This document shows, piece by piece, positions 9,273 through 19,265 of a DNA stretch of 64,000 nt. The notes under the pieces were generated by a model. The model worked only from the letters and a program-made list of their open reading frames with translations. It made no database searches and was not told the origin of the DNA. How positions within the stretch are numbered: position 1 is the first letter of the stretch; each line of letters starts with the position of its first letter. Position numbers and translations under genes: made by a program. This DNA comes from Pedobacter sp. ok626 (lineage in GTDB: Bacteria; Bacteroidota; Bacteroidia; Sphingobacteriales; Sphingobacteriaceae): positions 372,001 to 436,000 of the forward strand of contig NZ_FNEX01000002.1 of assembly GCF_900100435.1 (NCBI RefSeq). The letters run 5' to 3'.

Positions 9273-10445
9273 TTATTTATTATTCTGGCGATCTGATACA
9301 GGTGGTCGTTGGTTATACGAAACCTTAATGGTTTTTCCTGCTACATCAAAATGTACATTGTCGATTTTTAATATTCTAAATACTTCCGACAGCTTACTGT
9401 TACGAAAAATCTCGCCATAATATTTTTCCTCGCTTATTGGGCCTACGTAGATAACATCGACGTCATACCACCTGGAAACCTGTCGCATGATAGATTTAAT
9501 GTCGTCTCCATCAAAGGAAAATACACCATTGATCCAGGCCGTTTCCTGGTCCGTATTTACCTGATGCTTAAACAGCGTATTCCCACGAGCCCTGTTCCAT
9601 ACCGCCTGCTCGCCAGGCTCAATAGTCGTAGCCGCCGCGGGCGTAGAAACTTTTACAGCCCCTTCAAGGAGCGTTGTTTTTATGGCCTCTTCATCAGCAT
9701 AGGCATTGACATTGAAATGGGTCCCCAGCACTTCTATAGTTTGCTGTCCTGAAATTACCCTGAAACGACTGTTTTTATGCTTTGCTACTTCAAAATATGC
9801 TTCACCATTAAGCTCAACCAACCGATCGTTTCGGTTTAGGGCGGTCGGAAAAGTTAAAGAAGAAGCAGAATTGAGCATTACTTTTGTACCGTCTGAGAGC
9901 ATGATGGTATACTGACCGCCTTTGGGAGTAGATATTGTATTAAGGGTATTTTCTGTTGACTCTTCCTTTGCTTCGACTACTGAATAGATCAGTTCACCAT
10001 CCTTAGATTTGCTGACACTGATGCCGGATTGTTTAGAGATTTCACCTTTAGCAGCATCGTTCAGCACAATTTTCTGCCCATTCGCTAACGTTAGAATTGC
10101 TTTATTGCCACCAGGTGCAATGTCAGCCGCTAGCGCATTACTCTGCGGGTTTCCCGCGTTGTAGAAATATAAGCCCGCAGCAAAAATGATGAGTATCACT
10201 GCAGCAGCGACAATACGGGACCATAACTGTAACCGCTTCGTCACTGTCCGCATACCCAATCCGGATTTTTCCAGCGTACCAGTCCAGATTTCGTCCTTTA
10301 AGTCCAGGAAATTACTTTCCTTATCAGACAATTGATACTTAAGAGACTCATCCAGATACCAGTTTTCTACCCACGACCGTTCTTCGGCAGTAGCTAATCC
10401 TTCGTTATACCTTTCTATGAGTTCTTTTGCTTGATCCCTATTCAT
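9273..10445 (-). CDS. FecR family anti-sigma factor
   Basis: A 390-residue inner-membrane regulator with a cytoplasmic N-terminal sigma-binding part (about 1-70), one transmembrane helix (VAAAVILIIFAAGLYFY, about residues 74-90), a periplasmic FecR domain (about 110-270: DIAPGGNKA, TPKGGQYTIMLSDGTKVMLNSAS, ELNGEAYFEV, VLGTHFNVNAY) and a C-terminal DUF4974 domain (VSRWYDVDV through the end). It receives the signal from the STN domain of the downstream SusC and controls the ECF sigma factor encoded 111 bp upstream. The order sigma, fecR, susC is the standard transduction arrangement. Confidence 0.93.
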   Translation of the reverse strand: MNRDQAKELIERYNEGLATAEERSWVENWYLDESLKYQLSDKESNFLDLKDEIWTGTLEKSGLGMRTVTKRLQLWSRIVAAAVILIIFAAGLYFYNAGNPQSNALAADIAPGGNKAILTLANGQKIVLNDAAKGEISKQSGISVSKSKDGELIYSVVEAKEESTENTLNTISTPKGGQYTIMLSDGTKVMLNSASSLTFPTALNRNDRLVELNGEAYFEVAKHKNSRFRVISGQQTIEVLGTHFNVNAYADEEAIKTTLLEGAVKVSTPAAATTIEPGEQAVWNRARGNTLFKHQVNTDQETAWINGVFSFDGDDIKSIMRQVSRWYDVDVIYVGPISEEKYYGEIFRNSKLSEVFRILKIDNVHFDVAGKTIKVSYNQRPPVSDRQNNK

Positions 10446-10556
10446 TCTTTCTTATTACAGACAGCCTATTTAAATGAAGAACAGCTGAAAGTTCCTTTGG
10501 GGGTAGACAATATGAAAATATTTTTTGAAAGGCGCTAAATTCAACCCAAAAGAGGT

Positions 10557-11138
10557 CTACCGCAGAAAAAATAACACAAAAATCCCAGACTCTACCATTG
10601 GAAGTCTATTTTTTATGATTTTCAATGCATTTTGAACTTGTTTTTTAACGGTCTGATCAGAAAGGTTTAATTTTTTTGCAATTTCCTTGTGGGAGAGGTT
10701 ATCTTTTCGGCTTAATTCGAAGATTTCTTTCATTCTCGGAGGCAATTTTTGAATCTCGGCCTCTACAATATCCAATATTTGTTGTTCATCAAATATGGAT
10801 GCATCATTGGTTGATTCAGTAATAAAACCCGCTACCGAGCTTAAATAATCATTCCGGACCTTATTTTGGGCAACCAGGTTCAAGACCTTGTTTCTTACAG
10901 AAATATAAAGATGCCCTGATAACTTAGTACTGACATTTAGAGAAGCTGATTTTAACCAGAGGGTACTGAAAACATCTTGAACAACATCCTTTGAACTATC
11001 CTCATCCCTAAGCATCCGAAAAGTATGATAATACATCTCAGCCCAGTAACGATTGTAAATTTCAGTAAAAGCGACCTGATCCTCCTGTTTTAACAAAACG
11101 GTCAGCTCCTCATCACTGAAATTACTATAAACTGGCAT
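10557..11138 (-). CDS. ECF RNA polymerase sigma-70 factor
   Basis: This 193-residue protein has region 2 (about residues 22-90; FTEIYNRYWAEMYYHTFRM and DVVQDVFSTLWL) and region 4 (about 125-180; ELSRKDNLSHKEIAKKLNLS with the helix-turn-helix SDQTVKKQVQNALKII), with no region 1 or 3. It should direct transcription of the adjacent susC operon when released by FecR. Its start lies 32 bp after the stop of the AAA/DUF4143 ATPase gene on the same strand, so its promoter may lie within that gene or the two may be co-transcribed. Confidence 0.93.
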   Translation of the reverse strand: MPVYSNFSDEELTVLLKQEDQVAFTEIYNRYWAEMYYHTFRMLRDEDSSKDVVQDVFSTLWLKSASLNVSTKLSGHLYISVRNKVLNLVAQNKVRNDYLSSVAGFITESTNDASIFDEQQILDIVEAEIQKLPPRMKEIFELSRKDNLSHKEIAKKLNLSDQTVKKQVQNALKIIKNRLPMVESGIFVLFFLR

Positions 11139-11170
11139 GGCTTAACTGATCTGATTGGATCCAAACGAAA

Positions 11171-12462
<1,292 letters not shown>

Positions 12463-12507
12463 AATTATGACCATACCCATATGACTTGTACAAATACTTT
12501 ATCCGAA

Positions 12508-12539
12508 ATTGAGGGCAAAAGAATAAATTCATAGATTTG
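12508..12539 (+). promoter_or_regulatory. Predicted promoter of the aminopeptidase P gene
   Basis: TAGATTTG (12532-12539) matches the Bacteroidetes -7 consensus TAnnTTTG, with ATTG (12508-12511) about 20 nt upstream as a weak -33 element. Transcription would begin near 12546. That is downstream of the upstream in-frame ATG at 12537, which supports the start at 12573. Confidence 0.5.
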
Positions 12540-12572
12540 CGTATATACTTATTACTGAACAAAAAACTGACT

Positions 12573-14348
12573 ATGACTTATCAGGAAAAACTAGCGCAAA
12601 TACGCAATCAAATGAAGGTCGATAATGTACATGCTTACATTATTCCATCTGCCGACCCTCATATTAGCGAATACTTACCGAAACATTATAAGTGCATTCC
12701 TTTCGTATCTGGCTTTAAAGGATCTGCAGGAACATTGGTTATTACCCATGATCATGCGGGTTTATGGACTGACTTCCGCTATTTTGAACAAGCTGCGGAT
12801 GAACTAAAGGACAGCGGCTTTGAGTTGATGAAACAAAAAGTTCAGCATGCACCGGAATATATTCAGTGGTTAATTGAAAAATTAGATAAAGGCAGTACAG
12901 TAGCAGCTGATGATAAATTATTATCTGTTTTGCTTGGTGATATGTTTACCCAACAATTTGCTGTTAAAGAAATTAGCCTGACTAGCAAAGATTATTTAAG
13001 TTCGATCTGGGAAAATCGTCCGGTATTACCTTCAGAAAAAGCTTTTCTAATTGAGGATAAGCACATCGGCCAATCTGTAAGATCAAAACTGGATCAGGTA
13101 AGAACTGCCTTACAAAAACAATTTGCAAGCCATCATCTAATTTCATCTTTAGATGATCTAGCCTGGTTGTTTAACATCCGCGGAAAAGATGTAAGCTATA
13201 ATCCTGTTGTATTAAGCTTCGCGCTGATCAATCAAGATCATGCTAGCCTATTTATTGATGTAGACAAGCTTAGCAACGAAGAAAAAGAAAACTTATTGAG
13301 CAACGGGGTTGAGGTATTACCATACCAGGATATTGAAAATGCAATCTCAAATATCCCTGCCAACAGCACTATTTTTATAGATCCAAAAAGAAATTGCTTT
13401 GCTTTCTATAAATTAATTCCAGCTACGGTTAGGATCATCAAAGACACCAATCCTACGACTAACTTAAAGGCCGTTAAAAATGAAACTGAGCTATCCAATA
13501 CCAGAGTAGCAATGCTTAAAGACGGGGTAGCGATCACTCGTTTCTTAAAATGGCTTTCAGAAAATATCGGAAAAGCTACGATTACAGAGCTTTCGGCTGC
13601 TGCTGAATTACGTAAATTTAGAGAACAACAGGAAGGTTTTGTAGGTGATAGTTTTAATACCATCAGTGCTTATAAGGCACACGGTGCATTGCCTCATTAC
13701 GGCGCATCTGAAGAAAGTAATGTTGAAGTAAAGGCTGAAGGCTTATTCCTGGTAGATTCAGGTGGTCAGTACTTTTATGGAACAACCGATATCACCCGTA
13801 CCATCCCAATGGGCAACAATACGGAAGAGGAATGTACTGATTATACCTTGGTTTTAAAGGGAATGATTGATGGTTGTAAAGTACGTTTCCCTAAAGGTAC
13901 TTGTGGTTATCAGATTGATGCCATTACCAGAAAACCTTTATGGGATTATGCCATTAATTACGGGCATGGAACTGGCCACGGTGTAGGTTATTTCTTAAAT
14001 GTGCATGAAGGACCGCAGGTATTCAACGCAAGTGCCACTCCTGTAGCGATTGAGTTGGGCATGATCACTTCTGTTGAACCAGGAGTTTACCGCCCGGGCA
14101 AGCATGGTATTCGTATTGAAAACCTTGTCAATACAATTGCTGACGTAAGCAATGAGTTTAATGAGTTCTATGCTTTTGAAGCTTTAACCATTGCACCTAT
14201 AAGCACTAAAATTGTAAAGAAAGAATTGCTGGAGCAATCACAAATTGATTGGTTAAACAGCTACAACGCTTTGGTATTTGAAAGATTAAGTCCGATGTTA
14301 AATGCTGAAGAAGCGGCTTGGTTAAAAGCTGAAACTAAAGCTATTTAA
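12573..14348 (+). CDS. Xaa-Pro aminopeptidase (aminopeptidase P, family M24B)
   Basis: This 591-residue enzyme removes N-terminal residues that precede proline. I start at MTYQEKL because the predicted promoter lies over the longer upstream start. The first roughly 300 residues form two creatinase-like N-terminal domains (AYIIPSADPHISEYLP, GTLVITHDHAGLWTDFRYF). The catalytic pita-bread domain carries the metal ligands in LVDSGGQYFYGTTDITRT (two Asp), HGTGHGVG (His), VEPGVYRPGKHG (Glu) and GIRIENL (Glu). The extra C-terminal domain gives the long-form length of about 600 residues. It is cytoplasmic, with no signal peptide. It stands alone and ends in a palindromic terminator element. Confidence 0.95.
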   Translation: MTYQEKLAQIRNQMKVDNVHAYIIPSADPHISEYLPKHYKCIPFVSGFKGSAGTLVITHDHAGLWTDFRYFEQAADELKDSGFELMKQKVQHAPEYIQWLIEKLDKGSTVAADDKLLSVLLGDMFTQQFAVKEISLTSKDYLSSIWENRPVLPSEKAFLIEDKHIGQSVRSKLDQVRTALQKQFASHHLISSLDDLAWLFNIRGKDVSYNPVVLSFALINQDHASLFIDVDKLSNEEKENLLSNGVEVLPYQDIENAISNIPANSTIFIDPKRNCFAFYKLIPATVRIIKDTNPTTNLKAVKNETELSNTRVAMLKDGVAITRFLKWLSENIGKATITELSAAAELRKFREQQEGFVGDSFNTISAYKAHGALPHYGASEESNVEVKAEGLFLVDSGGQYFYGTTDITRTIPMGNNTEEECTDYTLVLKGMIDGCKVRFPKGTCGYQIDAITRKPLWDYAINYGHGTGHGVGYFLNVHEGPQVFNASATPVAIELGMITSVEPGVYRPGKHGIRIENLVNTIADVSNEFNEFYAFEALTIAPISTKIVKKELLEQSQIDWLNSYNALVFERLSPMLNAEEAAWLKAETKAI

Positions 14349-14364
14349 TTGCTCTAAATAATAC

Positions 14365-14459
14365 AAAAAAAGGGAATCTGCTATTCAAACTCTGCATAAT
14401 TCGCGCGCTGAAGAAGCGGCGAACAACACTAGGAGTTTTCATTAGCACATCCCCTTTTT
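14365..14459 (+). repeat. Palindromic element, copy 1; also terminator of pepP
   Basis: A 95-bp imperfect hairpin framed by A7-GGG at the left and CCCC-TTTTT at the right, so it can terminate plus-strand transcription from pepP. Its core (14392-14427) is a 36-bp sequence that recurs exactly, inverted, at 14557-14592, and it contains CGCTGAAGAAGCG, shared with the elements near 22.8 and 63.0 kb. The two copies at this junction form an inverted pair separated by about 130 bp. Confidence 0.8.
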
Positions 14460-14523
14460 AAATAATATTGTATCAAAGCATGGCTCGCTAGCTAATCAGC
14501 TATTTGTATGGTGCAGTATTCAC

Positions 14524-14618
14524 AAAAAAATCGGATATCCTGTGAAAAGACCTAGCGTTGTTCGCCGCTTCTTCAGCGCGCGAATTATGCAGTCTTTGAA
14601 TAGTGTATCCGATTTTTT
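14524..14618 (-). repeat. Palindromic element, copy 2; also terminator of the fucose operon
   Basis: A second 95-bp hairpin, inverted relative to copy 1, with outer stem AAATCGGATA / TATCCGATTT and flanking A7 and T6 runs, so it can terminate in both directions. It lies 21 bp after the last gene of the fucose operon. The 36-bp core is identical to copy 1 while the outer stems differ, as expected if the core inserted into or recombined with existing terminators. Confidence 0.8.
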
Positions 14619-14639
14619 ATGTAGTATTTCCTTAATATT

Positions 14640-15428
14640 TTACGCTGGGCTAATCGATCTGTCTAAATGCACATATCCACCATCTACATAGACTAATTGT
14701 CCTGTCGTATGACTAGAGGCATCAGAAAGCAAAAATACCGTTGCATTCGCAATCTCTTCAGCTGTTGTCATTCTTTGTTCAAAAGGGATCTTAGCCTTAA
14801 TTTCTGCGAGTTTTTCTTCAGAATTTGGAATAGAACTAATCCAGGTTTGATACAATGGTGTATAACACTCTGCTACGATAACAGAATTTACTCTGATACC
14901 ATAAGGCAATAATTCAACTGCCCATTCCCTTGTTAATGCATTCCTTGCACCATTTGAGGCTGCATAAGCAGAAGTTCCGCCCTGGCCCGTATCTGCTACT
15001 TTCGATCCAATATTAACAATTGAACCTTTGGAAGCTTTAAGCGCGGGTAAAGCATGATGAGCCATTAAATAATAATGAATCACATTCTTATGCAGACTAT
15101 CTACAAATCGGTCATAATTACCGCTTTCTAGTCCAACGCCATCATTTACACCAGCGTTGTTTATTAATCCGTCAATACGGCCAAACTTCTCCAGAACAGT
15201 AGCTATTGCTTTTTCTATATCTTTTGGGTTCGTCAATTCAGCAGAAAGCTGAAAAACCTGACCGCCATTTGCAATTACCTCATTGGCCAGCTTTAAATTG
15301 TCCTGTTCATTTCTACCAACAATTACAGGAATAGCACCTTCGCTTGCCAATACCCGAACAATACCAGCTCCAATACCTTTGGCACCTCCGGTAACAATAA
15401 CCACTTTATCTTTTAACTGCAGATCCAT
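14640..15428 (-). CDS. L-fucose dehydrogenase, SDR family
   Basis: A 262-residue short-chain dehydrogenase starting at MDLQLKDKVVIVTGG, 13 bp after the lactonase stop. It has the cofactor glycine motif TGGAKGIGAG (about residues 13-22), NNAG (about 89-92), catalytic Ser in NIGSKVADTGQGG and the Tyr in SAYAASNGA; the usual Lys four residues after this Tyr is replaced by Asn. It strongly resembles bacterial L-fucose dehydrogenases (VVIVTGG, LINNAGVNDGVGLE, HYYLMAHHALP). It should oxidise L-fucopyranose to L-fucono-1,5-lactone using NAD(P), the first catabolic step. The YxxxN variation deserves attention because Lys is normally part of the catalytic tetrad. Confidence 0.85.
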   Translation of the reverse strand: MDLQLKDKVVIVTGGAKGIGAGIVRVLASEGAIPVIVGRNEQDNLKLANEVIANGGQVFQLSAELTNPKDIEKAIATVLEKFGRIDGLINNAGVNDGVGLESGNYDRFVDSLHKNVIHYYLMAHHALPALKASKGSIVNIGSKVADTGQGGTSAYAASNGARNALTREWAVELLPYGIRVNSVIVAECYTPLYQTWISSIPNSEEKLAEIKAKIPFEQRMTTAEEIANATVFLLSDASSHTTGQLVYVDGGYVHLDRSISPA

Positions 15429-15441
15429 AGATTGCTTATTA

Positions 15442-16272
15442 TTATAGATTATAAAATTTTGTTGCATTACCACCCCAGAAGAGTCCCTGCTCGTCCGAAG
15501 AAAGTTCGGAGGTGTATGCCTCCATTAAGCCAAGCGTTTGCTGATAAGAAGCTGCTACCAGACACACCGGCCAGTCAGATCCATACATCACTCGCTCGAT
15601 ACCAAAAGCCTCAAAAACGACATCCAGATAAGGCCTGAAATCCGCTCCCTTCCAATGTTTCCAGTCTGCCTCGGTAACCATGCCAGACACTTTACAATGC
15701 ACATTTGGGTGTTGCGCCAAGGCTACGATATCCTTTTTCCATTCTTCAATTGTACCCGCTTTGATATCTGGTTTGGCAATATGATCCAATACAAAAGGCT
15801 GATCCGGGAATTTGGCAACCAATTCTGCGGCATACTTTAGCTGATCTGGAAAGATCAATATATCATAAGTATAACCGTATGCTTGTAGTTTAGAAATTCC
15901 ATTTAAAAATGTCGGCTTTAACATTAATGCACGGTCTTTTTCTCCTTGCAGGATATGTCGGAATCCTTTCAGTTTATCGTACTGCTTTAAATCCGCCAGC
16001 TGATCTTCAATGTCCTCCGCTTGTAGATCCACCCAGCCAACAACCCCTTTAACAAAGGTATTATCCGCTGCATTTTTAAGTTGAAAAAGATTTTCGGCCG
16101 GAGACTGATCCGACTGAACGACAACGCTTCCATCAAAATGATGCTGTTGAAGGATTGGCAATAAGGTTGAGGGCAAATAATCAGCCCTCAATACCGCCAT
16201 ATCATCTGTTATCCAGCTGCCCCTAACCGCATCATAAATCCAGAAATGCTGATGAGAATCAATTTTTAACAT
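15442..16272 (-). CDS. Amidohydrolase-family lactonase, probable L-fuconolactonase
   Basis: This 276-residue member of the COG3618 amidohydrolase group has the metal-binding IDSHQHFW motif at residues 4-11, FRHILQGE, PFVLDHIAKP (His ligand) and MYGSDWPVC near the C-terminus (Asp ligand). The family hydrolyses sugar lactones. Beside the fucose dehydrogenase it should open L-fucono-1,5-lactone to L-fuconate. The start overlaps the preceding FAH-family gene by 14 bp, indicating translational coupling. Confidence 0.87.
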   Translation of the reverse strand: MLKIDSHQHFWIYDAVRGSWITDDMAVLRADYLPSTLLPILQQHHFDGSVVVQSDQSPAENLFQLKNAADNTFVKGVVGWVDLQAEDIEDQLADLKQYDKLKGFRHILQGEKDRALMLKPTFLNGISKLQAYGYTYDILIFPDQLKYAAELVAKFPDQPFVLDHIAKPDIKAGTIEEWKKDIVALAQHPNVHCKVSGMVTEADWKHWKGADFRPYLDVVFEAFGIERVMYGSDWPVCLVAASYQQTLGLMEAYTSELSSDEQGLFWGGNATKFYNL

Positions 16273-17116
16273 AGTTCTTTACCTGCTGTTTTGAAGTACC
16301 TAAGCCTTCAATACCCAACTCTACAACATCACCATCTTTAAGGTATACTGGCGGGTTAAAACCCAATCCAACACCTGCAGGAGTTCCTGTAGAGATTACA
16401 TCACCTGGCAATAGGGTCATAAACTGACTTACATAAGCCACAACAAAAGGAACATTAAATATAAAGTTAGATGTGTTGCCGTCCTGCATTTTCTGACCAT
16501 TTACCGTCAACCAAAGACGCATATTATTCACATCGGCAATTTCGTCTTGAGTAGCCAAAAATGGGCCTAGAGGGGCAAAGGTATCACAACCTTTTCCCTT
16601 ATCCCATGTCCCATTTCTTTCCAACTGAAACTCACGCTCAGATACATCATTATGCAAGGCATAACCCGCTACATAATCCAATGCCTCGGCTTCTTCGACA
16701 TAAGATGCTTTCTTACCAATTACTACGGCAAGTTCCACTTCCCAGTCTGTCTTTACAGAGTTTTTAGGAATTACGATATCATCAAAAGGCCCAGCCATTG
16801 AAGTACTGGCCTTCATAAATATAACTGGTTCAGACGGTATAGCTGCATTGGTTTCTCTGGCGTGATCGGCGTAGTTTAATCCGATACAAACAATTTTAGA
16901 AGGGCGGGCTATTGGGGCCCCCAATCTTGTGCCTGCAGGAATAGTAATTAAGTTACCTTCATTTGCTTTCACAAACTCTTCAAGTCTTTCCAATCCATTG
17001 TCATTAAAAAACTGCTCGTTATAATCTCCGCCGAAGGCCGAAGTATCATACCAAATATCGTTTACAATTACACCGATTTTCTCTTTACCGGCAGCTCCCC
17101 ATCTAATTAATTTCAT
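16259..17116 (-). CDS. FAH-family hydrolase, probable 2,4-diketo-3-deoxy-L-fuconate hydrolase
   Basis: A 285-residue protein with a short N-terminal domain (IRWGAAGKEKIGVI) and the fumarylacetoacetate hydrolase fold: KIVCIGLNYADHA (about residues 72-84), PVIFMK, the acidic metal site DWEVELAVVIG (about 124-134), NDVSEREFQ, and the C-terminal STGTPAGVGLG with GDVVELGIEGLG. The known fucose pathway of Xanthomonas ends with such an enzyme splitting the diketo acid to pyruvate and L-lactate. It lies 11 bp after the fucosidase gene. The precise substrate is inferred from the operon. Confidence 0.87.
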   Translation of the reverse strand: MKLIRWGAAGKEKIGVIVNDIWYDTSAFGGDYNEQFFNDNGLERLEEFVKANEGNLITIPAGTRLGAPIARPSKIVCIGLNYADHARETNAAIPSEPVIFMKASTSMAGPFDDIVIPKNSVKTDWEVELAVVIGKKASYVEEAEALDYVAGYALHNDVSEREFQLERNGTWDKGKGCDTFAPLGPFLATQDEIADVNNMRLWLTVNGQKMQDGNTSNFIFNVPFVVAYVSQFMTLLPGDVISTGTPAGVGLGFNPPVYLKDGDVVELGIEGLGTSKQQVKNYVKN

Positions 17117-17127
17117 CTTTTTTTGTC

Positions 17128-18456
17128 CTATTTAATTTTCAATTCAATTATGGTATCAATGTCGTCCATTTTTACCTCATCCAAATATACTATTGTCTGA
17201 CCTCCAGTTTGTTTAAATTTTAATTTAGTACCAACATTCATTAAAGTTGCCGAAACCACCTTCTGCTGTAGTTTTGGTAAAGCAATATTAGGTTGTTTGA
17301 TCTTATTAATCACGTGGGCATATAGGATTTTGTCTTTTGCTGTAACTACACCCCAGTCCTGCACATCAATAAGATTCCCTCTCGTACCGTATATACTTGC
17401 ACCATATACCTTCATCCAGTCGCCAATTTTAGCAAGCGTATCAATATTTTCAGGCTGAATGATCCCATTTGGCATTGGGCCTACATTTAATAAGAAGTTG
17501 GCATTTCTACCGGCATCATTTACCAGGTAATGAATTAACTGTTTTACAGTCTTATATTTCCTGTCGGTGATGCTAAATCCCCATGAATTGTTCATCGTTT
17601 CGCAAGTTTCCAGTGGAAGCTGAGAAACGCTGGCCCCACCAAAACCCGAGGTATTAAAACCTGGCAAATCCTTCTCAAACATTTGAAAATCTTCGCCCGC
17701 TATAGGCGATAAATGGTGGTTATTACCCACCATACACTGCGGCTGCAGCTTGTGAATTAAGCTGTAAATCTCGTCGTAGTGCCAATCTACCTTCGATTTT
17801 AAGGTTTTGTCCTTGTCATTATCCAGCTGATCCCAATGTCCATCAAACCAAATTCCGGAAATCTCTCCATAATTGGTAAGTAACTCTGTTAGCTGCGCTT
17901 TCATAAAAGCAATATAGTTATTCCAATCGCCTTTTTCTGTCCGCCCAGTACCTTTTCCAGTTTTACCTGTAGCATACTGGTAATCGGTACGCGACCAGTC
18001 CAACAATGAATAGTATAAGAACAACTTTATTCCTTGTTTATGGCACTCCTTAGCTACTTGTGCTACGATATCCTTTCCATAAGGCGTCTCAGTTATCTTC
18101 CAGTCCGACTGTTTAGTATCCCAGTTGCTAAAACCATCATGGTGACGGGTAATAAGCGTAATATACTTCATACCCGCACTTTTTGCCGCATTTACCCACT
18201 TCGCCGCATCAAAGGCTGTAGGATTAAAAAATCCTTTTAGTCGTTTGTAATCCCCTACCTTGATATTTTTATTGTTCATCACCCACTCGCCATCACTCAA
18301 CACGCTAAAAGCTCCCCAATGGATAAACATCCCAAACTTCATGTCCTGAAAATCCTTCCTCGAAGCAAGGTTTTCCGCCGTTGGCGTGTATTGTTGCGCG
18401 CTTAAGCGCAATGAGCAGCTCATTGCGAAAAGTAAAATAATCAAGCGTAGCTTCAT
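17128..18456 (-). CDS. Alpha-L-fucosidase, GH29
   Basis: A 442-residue secreted glycosidase with signal peptide MKLRLIILLFAMSCSLRLSA. GH29 features include FGMFIHWGAFSV (about 41-52), FNPTAFDAAKWV, the TRHHDGFSNWDT motif (about 103-114) and the nucleophile Asp205 in GIWFDGHWD. It should release terminal L-fucose in the periplasm for uptake by FucP. A C-terminal beta-sandwich follows the barrel. It is embedded between two catabolic enzyme genes rather than in a SusC/SusD locus, so it may process oligosaccharides imported by another system. Confidence 0.93.
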   Translation of the reverse strand: MKLRLIILLFAMSCSLRLSAQQYTPTAENLASRKDFQDMKFGMFIHWGAFSVLSDGEWVMNNKNIKVGDYKRLKGFFNPTAFDAAKWVNAAKSAGMKYITLITRHHDGFSNWDTKQSDWKITETPYGKDIVAQVAKECHKQGIKLFLYYSLLDWSRTDYQYATGKTGKGTGRTEKGDWNNYIAFMKAQLTELLTNYGEISGIWFDGHWDQLDNDKDKTLKSKVDWHYDEIYSLIHKLQPQCMVGNNHHLSPIAGEDFQMFEKDLPGFNTSGFGGASVSQLPLETCETMNNSWGFSITDRKYKTVKQLIHYLVNDAGRNANFLLNVGPMPNGIIQPENIDTLAKIGDWMKVYGASIYGTRGNLIDVQDWGVVTAKDKILYAHVINKIKQPNIALPKLQQKVVSATLMNVGTKLKFKQTGGQTIVYLDEVKMDDIDTIIELKIK

Positions 18457-18491
18457 GTGCGTGGTTCTGATTTGGTGATATATGTGTGATT

Positions 18492-19256
18492 TTAGTTATT
18501 CAACTTAATAAATCCTCCATCTAATGGATAATCATTTCCAGTTACAAAACCAGACTCATCAGCGCAGAGATAAAGGGCCAATGAAGCTACTTCTTCTGGT
18601 TTTCCCATCCGACCTATTGGCTGACTTTTCGACAATTTCTCGAATATTTCAGCTTCCTGCCCCGCATAATTTTTAGCAATAAAGCCATCTACAAAAGGGG
18701 TATGTACCCTTGCTGGAGAAATGCTATTGCATCTGATCCCTTCAGCCATATAATCTCTGGCCACAGACATCGTCATCGCAAAAATCGCTCCTTTACTCAT
18801 AGAGTAAGCAAATCGGTCTGTTAAGCCGACTACAGCGCCAATAGAGGCCATATTTAGCACTACACCTGAACCTTGGGCTTTCATTGCTGGAATAGCTGCG
18901 AACAAGCAGTTGTAAGCTCCTTTAACATTTACATCAAATACCTTTACAAAGTCTGCTTCGCTGGTATTATCGGCTCTTCCAATATGGGCAATACCCGCAT
19001 TATTCACTAAAATATCAATTTTACCGATTTGCTTAAAGATAGCAACAACCGCTTCTTGATTACTGACGTCGCAACCGTAAGCATCAGCTAAGCCTCCTTC
19101 GGCCTTTATTTCATTTACAGTCTGCAAACCCGCATCTGCATTCAACTCTATAATATGGACATGAGCACCCTGTTTGGCAAAAAGCGTCGATATTGCCTTG
19201 CCAATTCCACTTCCTCCACCTGTAATAATTGCTGATTTTCCTTTTAAACTAAACAT
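18492..19256 (-). CDS. SDR dehydrogenase, probable 2-keto-3-deoxy-L-fuconate dehydrogenase
   Basis: This 254-residue enzyme has TGGGSGIGKA (about residues 11-20), ELNADAG suggesting NAD preference, CDVSN, NNAGIAHIG, the Ser in NMASIGAVVG and YSMSK (Tyr and Lys intact). The C-terminal DYPLDGGFIKL is normal for the classical SDR family. In the non-phosphorylative fucose pathway an SDR oxidises 2-keto-3-deoxy-L-fuconate to the 2,4-diketo acid used by the FAH-family hydrolase. It lies 9 bp after the dehydratase gene. Role assignment between the two SDRs rests on similarity and gene order. Confidence 0.83.
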   Translation of the reverse strand: MFSLKGKSAIITGGGSGIGKAISTLFAKQGAHVHIIELNADAGLQTVNEIKAEGGLADAYGCDVSNQEAVVAIFKQIGKIDILVNNAGIAHIGRADNTSEADFVKVFDVNVKGAYNCLFAAIPAMKAQGSGVVLNMASIGAVVGLTDRFAYSMSKGAIFAMTMSVARDYMAEGIRCNSISPARVHTPFVDGFIAKNYAGQEAEIFEKLSKSQPIGRMGKPEEVASLALYLCADESGFVTGNDYPLDGGFIKLNN

Positions 19257-19265
19257 TTTTTATAA

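Noticed and set aside
10446..10556. Shared CCCCC and TGTC words in the sigma-fecR gaps of both sus loci (10499/10460 and 45786/45766, minus strand), possibly ECF promoters.
   Set aside because: The spacing between the two words differs (35 versus 16 nt), so two examples are not enough to call a promoter. A multi-locus alignment would be needed.
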